Source: Nitriliruptorales bacterium (GTDB taxonomy: Bacteria > Actinomycetota > Nitriliruptoria > Euzebyales > Egibacteraceae). From it: 22,273 nt of DNA. Positions within the stretch are counted from its first letter, which is position 1, and each line of letters opens with the position of its first letter. Below the pieces are notes generated by a model. The model worked only from the letters and a program-made list of their open reading frames with translations, did no database searches and was not told where the DNA came from. Positions 20,816-22,273 of the stretch are shown one piece after another. The position numbers and the translations under genes are program-made. The stretch is taken from assembly GCA_007133145.1 (NCBI GenBank), contig SLNF01000285.1, positions 1-22,273 of the forward strand. The letters run 5' to 3'.

Positions 20816-21742
20816 TCCTGCGGGAGCGGGCTCGGCGGATGCTTCGGTCGACCCGGCGGATCTTTCGGTGTGCGTTGCGCGCCACGCGCCGGGGGCGAGC
20901 CCGTGGGCGCTGCGGAAGACCCGGGCGAAGTGCGTCGGGTCGGGGTAGCCCACGTGCGCGCCGACCTCGGCGACCGGCAGCCGGGTCTCGAGCAGGAGCC
21001 GGCGGGCCTCGGTGAGGCGGCGCTCGCGGATCCACGCGCCGAGCGGCTGCCCCGTCTCCCGTCGGACGCGGTCGGTGAGGTGGGCGGGGGAGCGGCCGAC
21101 CGCCTCGGCGATCTCGCGCAGCCCGATCGGCTGCCTGAAGCGCGTGTCGATGACGGCGAGGGCCTCGGCGACGACGTCGGTCGCTTCGACGGGGCGCTCA
21201 CCGAGTGCGCAGCGGGACGCTGCGACGAGCAGCAACTCGGCCCGGGCGCGCACCGCGACCTCGCGGCCGGGTCGCTGCCCGGTGAGCTCCCCGTCGAGGG
21301 CCTCGAGCTCCCGGCGCCACCACGCCGGGTCCTCGACGGCGACGCCGCCGAGGTGGCCGTCGCTGACCCGCCCGCGGGCGTGCTGGCCCATCGCCCACGC
21401 CGGCGCGCAGCCGCCGGGGTCGCACATGGCCGGACCGAGACCGCAGGCGTCCCCGATGACGAGGAGCCATCCTTCGAGGCCCTCGGCGCGGCAGACGTCA
21501 CCGCCGGCCACGCCCGGCTGCAGGTGCAGGAGCTCGCCGGTCCCGAGGCGGACCGCCGCCCGGCCGCGGCACACGCAGGCGGTGCCGTCGACGACGAAGG
21601 CGAGGCGGTGGCCGCCCTCGGGCAGGACCGTCCCCGCCCGCAGGCGCCGCAGCGAGACCCCGTCGAGGGCGGGGCAGGCCTGCGGCGGGGCGCACGGTTG
21701 CGCCACCACGGCGTCGCGGAACTCGATCGTCTCACCGCGCAT
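20813..21742 (-). CDS. Cysteine-rich AraC-family transcriptional regulator
   Basis: Encodes 309 residues from ATG 21742; the ribosome site (GAGG) is close and weak. The C-terminus (about 195-290) is a two-helix-turn-helix AraC domain: IGLREIAEAVGRSPAHLTDR, then 'RRLTEARRLLLETRLPVAEV' and VGYPDPTHFARVFRSAHG. The N-terminal half (1-125) looks like a cupin-type sensory domain and is unusually rich in cysteine: C17, C23, C56, C58, C84, C100, C107 and C112, including CVC and CDPGGC. Such density suggests a metal or iron-sulfur cluster, or a thiol switch (inference). It is encoded just upstream of the metal ABC importer on the same strand, with a 39-base gap, so it may regulate, or be cotranscribed with, metal uptake. 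Part of the acidic/Ser-rich C-terminus (ERSAGSTEASAEPAPAG) is probably disordered. Confidence 0.88.
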   Translation of the reverse strand: MRGETIEFRDAVVAQPCAPPQACPALDGVSLRRLRAGTVLPEGGHRLAFVVDGTACVCRGRAAVRLGTGELLHLQPGVAGGDVCRAEGLEGWLLVIGDACGLGPAMCDPGGCAPAWAMGQHARGRVSDGHLGGVAVEDPAWWRRELEALDGELTGQRPGREVAVRARAELLLVAASRCALGERPVEATDVVAEALAVIDTRFRQPIGLREIAEAVGRSPAHLTDRVRRETGQPLGAWIRERRLTEARRLLLETRLPVAEVGAHVGYPDPTHFARVFRSAHGLAPGAWRATHTERSAGSTEASAEPAPAG

Positions 21743-21780
21743 GCCTCGACCATCGCGCGGCGCGCGGTCGCGCACAGTGG

Positions 21781-21809
21781 CGGTCGGTCCCCTCCGGCAG
21801 GGCCGACCG
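21781..21809 (-). terminator. Hairpin terminator after the YihY/BrkB gene
   Basis: CGGTCGG-T-CCC (21781-21791) pairs with GGG-CCGACCG (21800-21809) with one bulged base, a ten-base-pair stem about 25 bases past the YihY-like stop on the minus strand and before the AraC start. Confidence 0.6.
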
Positions 21810-21833
21810 TCGCCCTCGATCGTCGCGGCGGGG

Positions 21834-22273
21834 TCATCCTCCGTCGGCGTCGCCGCGATCCCCCCTGTGGCGGCGGTGGCGGCGCTCGGCGTTGAACACG
21901 CCTCCGGCGACGAGGGCGAGGCTCGACAGCCAGCCCCACAGGGCGAACGCGAGAAAGGCCCCGAACACCCTGCCGACGAGCGCGACCGCGACGTCCCCGG
22001 TGTCGAGATCGGGCACCTGTGGGCCGGCCACCGCGAGGTAGGCCCGCAGGCCGAAGGCGACCACGACGAGGAGCGCGACGCCGAGTGCGGCGCCGGGCAG
22101 CGCCTCGCGCCAGGCGACCGGCGTGCTCGGCCCCGAGCGGTAGAGCCAGGCGAGGAAGAGCGTCGCGACGATGAAGATCCCCGGCCAGCGGGCGAGCTCC
22201 CACAGCACGGCGAAGGCGTCGGCGAGCCCGAGCAGCTCGGCGAGCCGGAGGCCGCCACCGAGCAGCGGCCCGA
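21834..22273 (-). CDS. YihY/BrkB-family membrane protein, C-terminal part only
   Basis: Runs off the right edge; 145 codons and the stop are visible. The reading frame is open past the GTG at 22208, so that GTG is internal. The visible region has three hydrophobic helices: IFIVATLFLAWLYRSGPST, then 'GAALGVALLVVVAFGLRAYL', then 'GAFLAFALWGWLSSLALVAG'. The motif LYRSGPSTPVAWREALPGA, with helices spaced as here, is the conserved C-terminal signature of the YihY/BrkB family, formerly mis-annotated as ribonuclease BN. The tail ends in 'VFNAERRHRRHRGDRGDADG', a charged cytosolic end. The function of these proteins is unknown; they have been linked to serum resistance and to lipid or osmolyte handling, but not firmly. 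Confidence 0.8.
   Translation of the reverse strand, partial: GPLLGGGLRLAELLGLADAFAVLWELARWPGIFIVATLFLAWLYRSGPSTPVAWREALPGAALGVALLVVVAFGLRAYLAVAGPQVPDLDTGDVAVALVGRVFGAFLAFALWGWLSSLALVAGGVFNAERRHRRHRGDRGDADGG

Noticed and set aside
1..22273. tRNA, rRNA, CRISPR, IS elements or prophage genes
   Set aside because: No cloverleaf-like segment, repeat-spacer array, transposase or integrase motif or terminal inverted repeats were recognised by eye; a tRNA scan would be decisive.

Overview
The window is chromosomal DNA from a very GC-rich actinobacterium. Codon third positions are nearly all G or C, GTG starts are common, and there is a SigR/RsrA-type sigma/anti-sigma pair. The mix of genes would fit a deep-branching class such as Nitriliruptoria, but that placement is a guess from general impression. 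No rRNA, tRNA, CRISPR array, insertion sequence or phage gene was seen. All genes look intact except the two cut by the window edges.

Layout. (1) 1-2371, minus strand: a Crp/Fnr-type regulator followed by two six-helix membrane proteins that are paralogues of each other; the second runs off the left edge. (2) 2579-3453, plus strand: an ECF sigma factor and a zinc-binding anti-sigma factor with the ligand spacing of RsrA. The gap between these divergent units carries two back-to-back promoters, both exactly GGAAT-N18-GTT, the SigR consensus. A third copy lies at 9255-9280. (3) 3577-6652: a three-PAS histidine kinase facing, and overlapping tail to tail with, an unusual SARP-type regulator that carries an Rcp1-like receiver domain at its C-terminus. 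(4) 6704-10871: an AspT-type transporter with two RCK_C domains, a HAD phosphatase, two small membrane proteins and a stand-alone Smr protein. (5) 10999-16243: a nitrogen module of ethanolamine ammonia-lyase (eutB, eutC), glutamate dehydrogenase, and a regulator that joins a KaiC-like domain without a proper Walker A motif to an XRE helix-turn-helix and a cupin. (6) 16331-17951: a Gre-like factor lacking the usual acidic tip, a TMEM198/DUF4203-like membrane protein and a thioredoxin-fold [2Fe-2S] protein. (7) 18085-21742: a high-affinity Zn/Mn ABC importer operon (permease, ATPase, lipoprotein) with a DtxR/MntR-like operator, preceded by a cysteine-rich AraC regulator. (8) 21834-22273: the C-terminal part of a YihY/BrkB membrane protein.

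How the parts may work together. The SigR-like pair probably responds to thiol oxidation, drives its own operon, and probably also drives the divergent Crp operon and the membrane protein at 9379. EutBC release acetaldehyde and ammonia from ethanolamine, and the adjacent glutamate dehydrogenase can capture that ammonia; the fusion regulator just downstream is the natural candidate controller. The most distinctive items are the matched SigR-type promoters, the KaiC-like/XRE/cupin fusion, the SARP-receiver fusion, and the structured leader and operator-like dyad in front of glutamate dehydrogenase.
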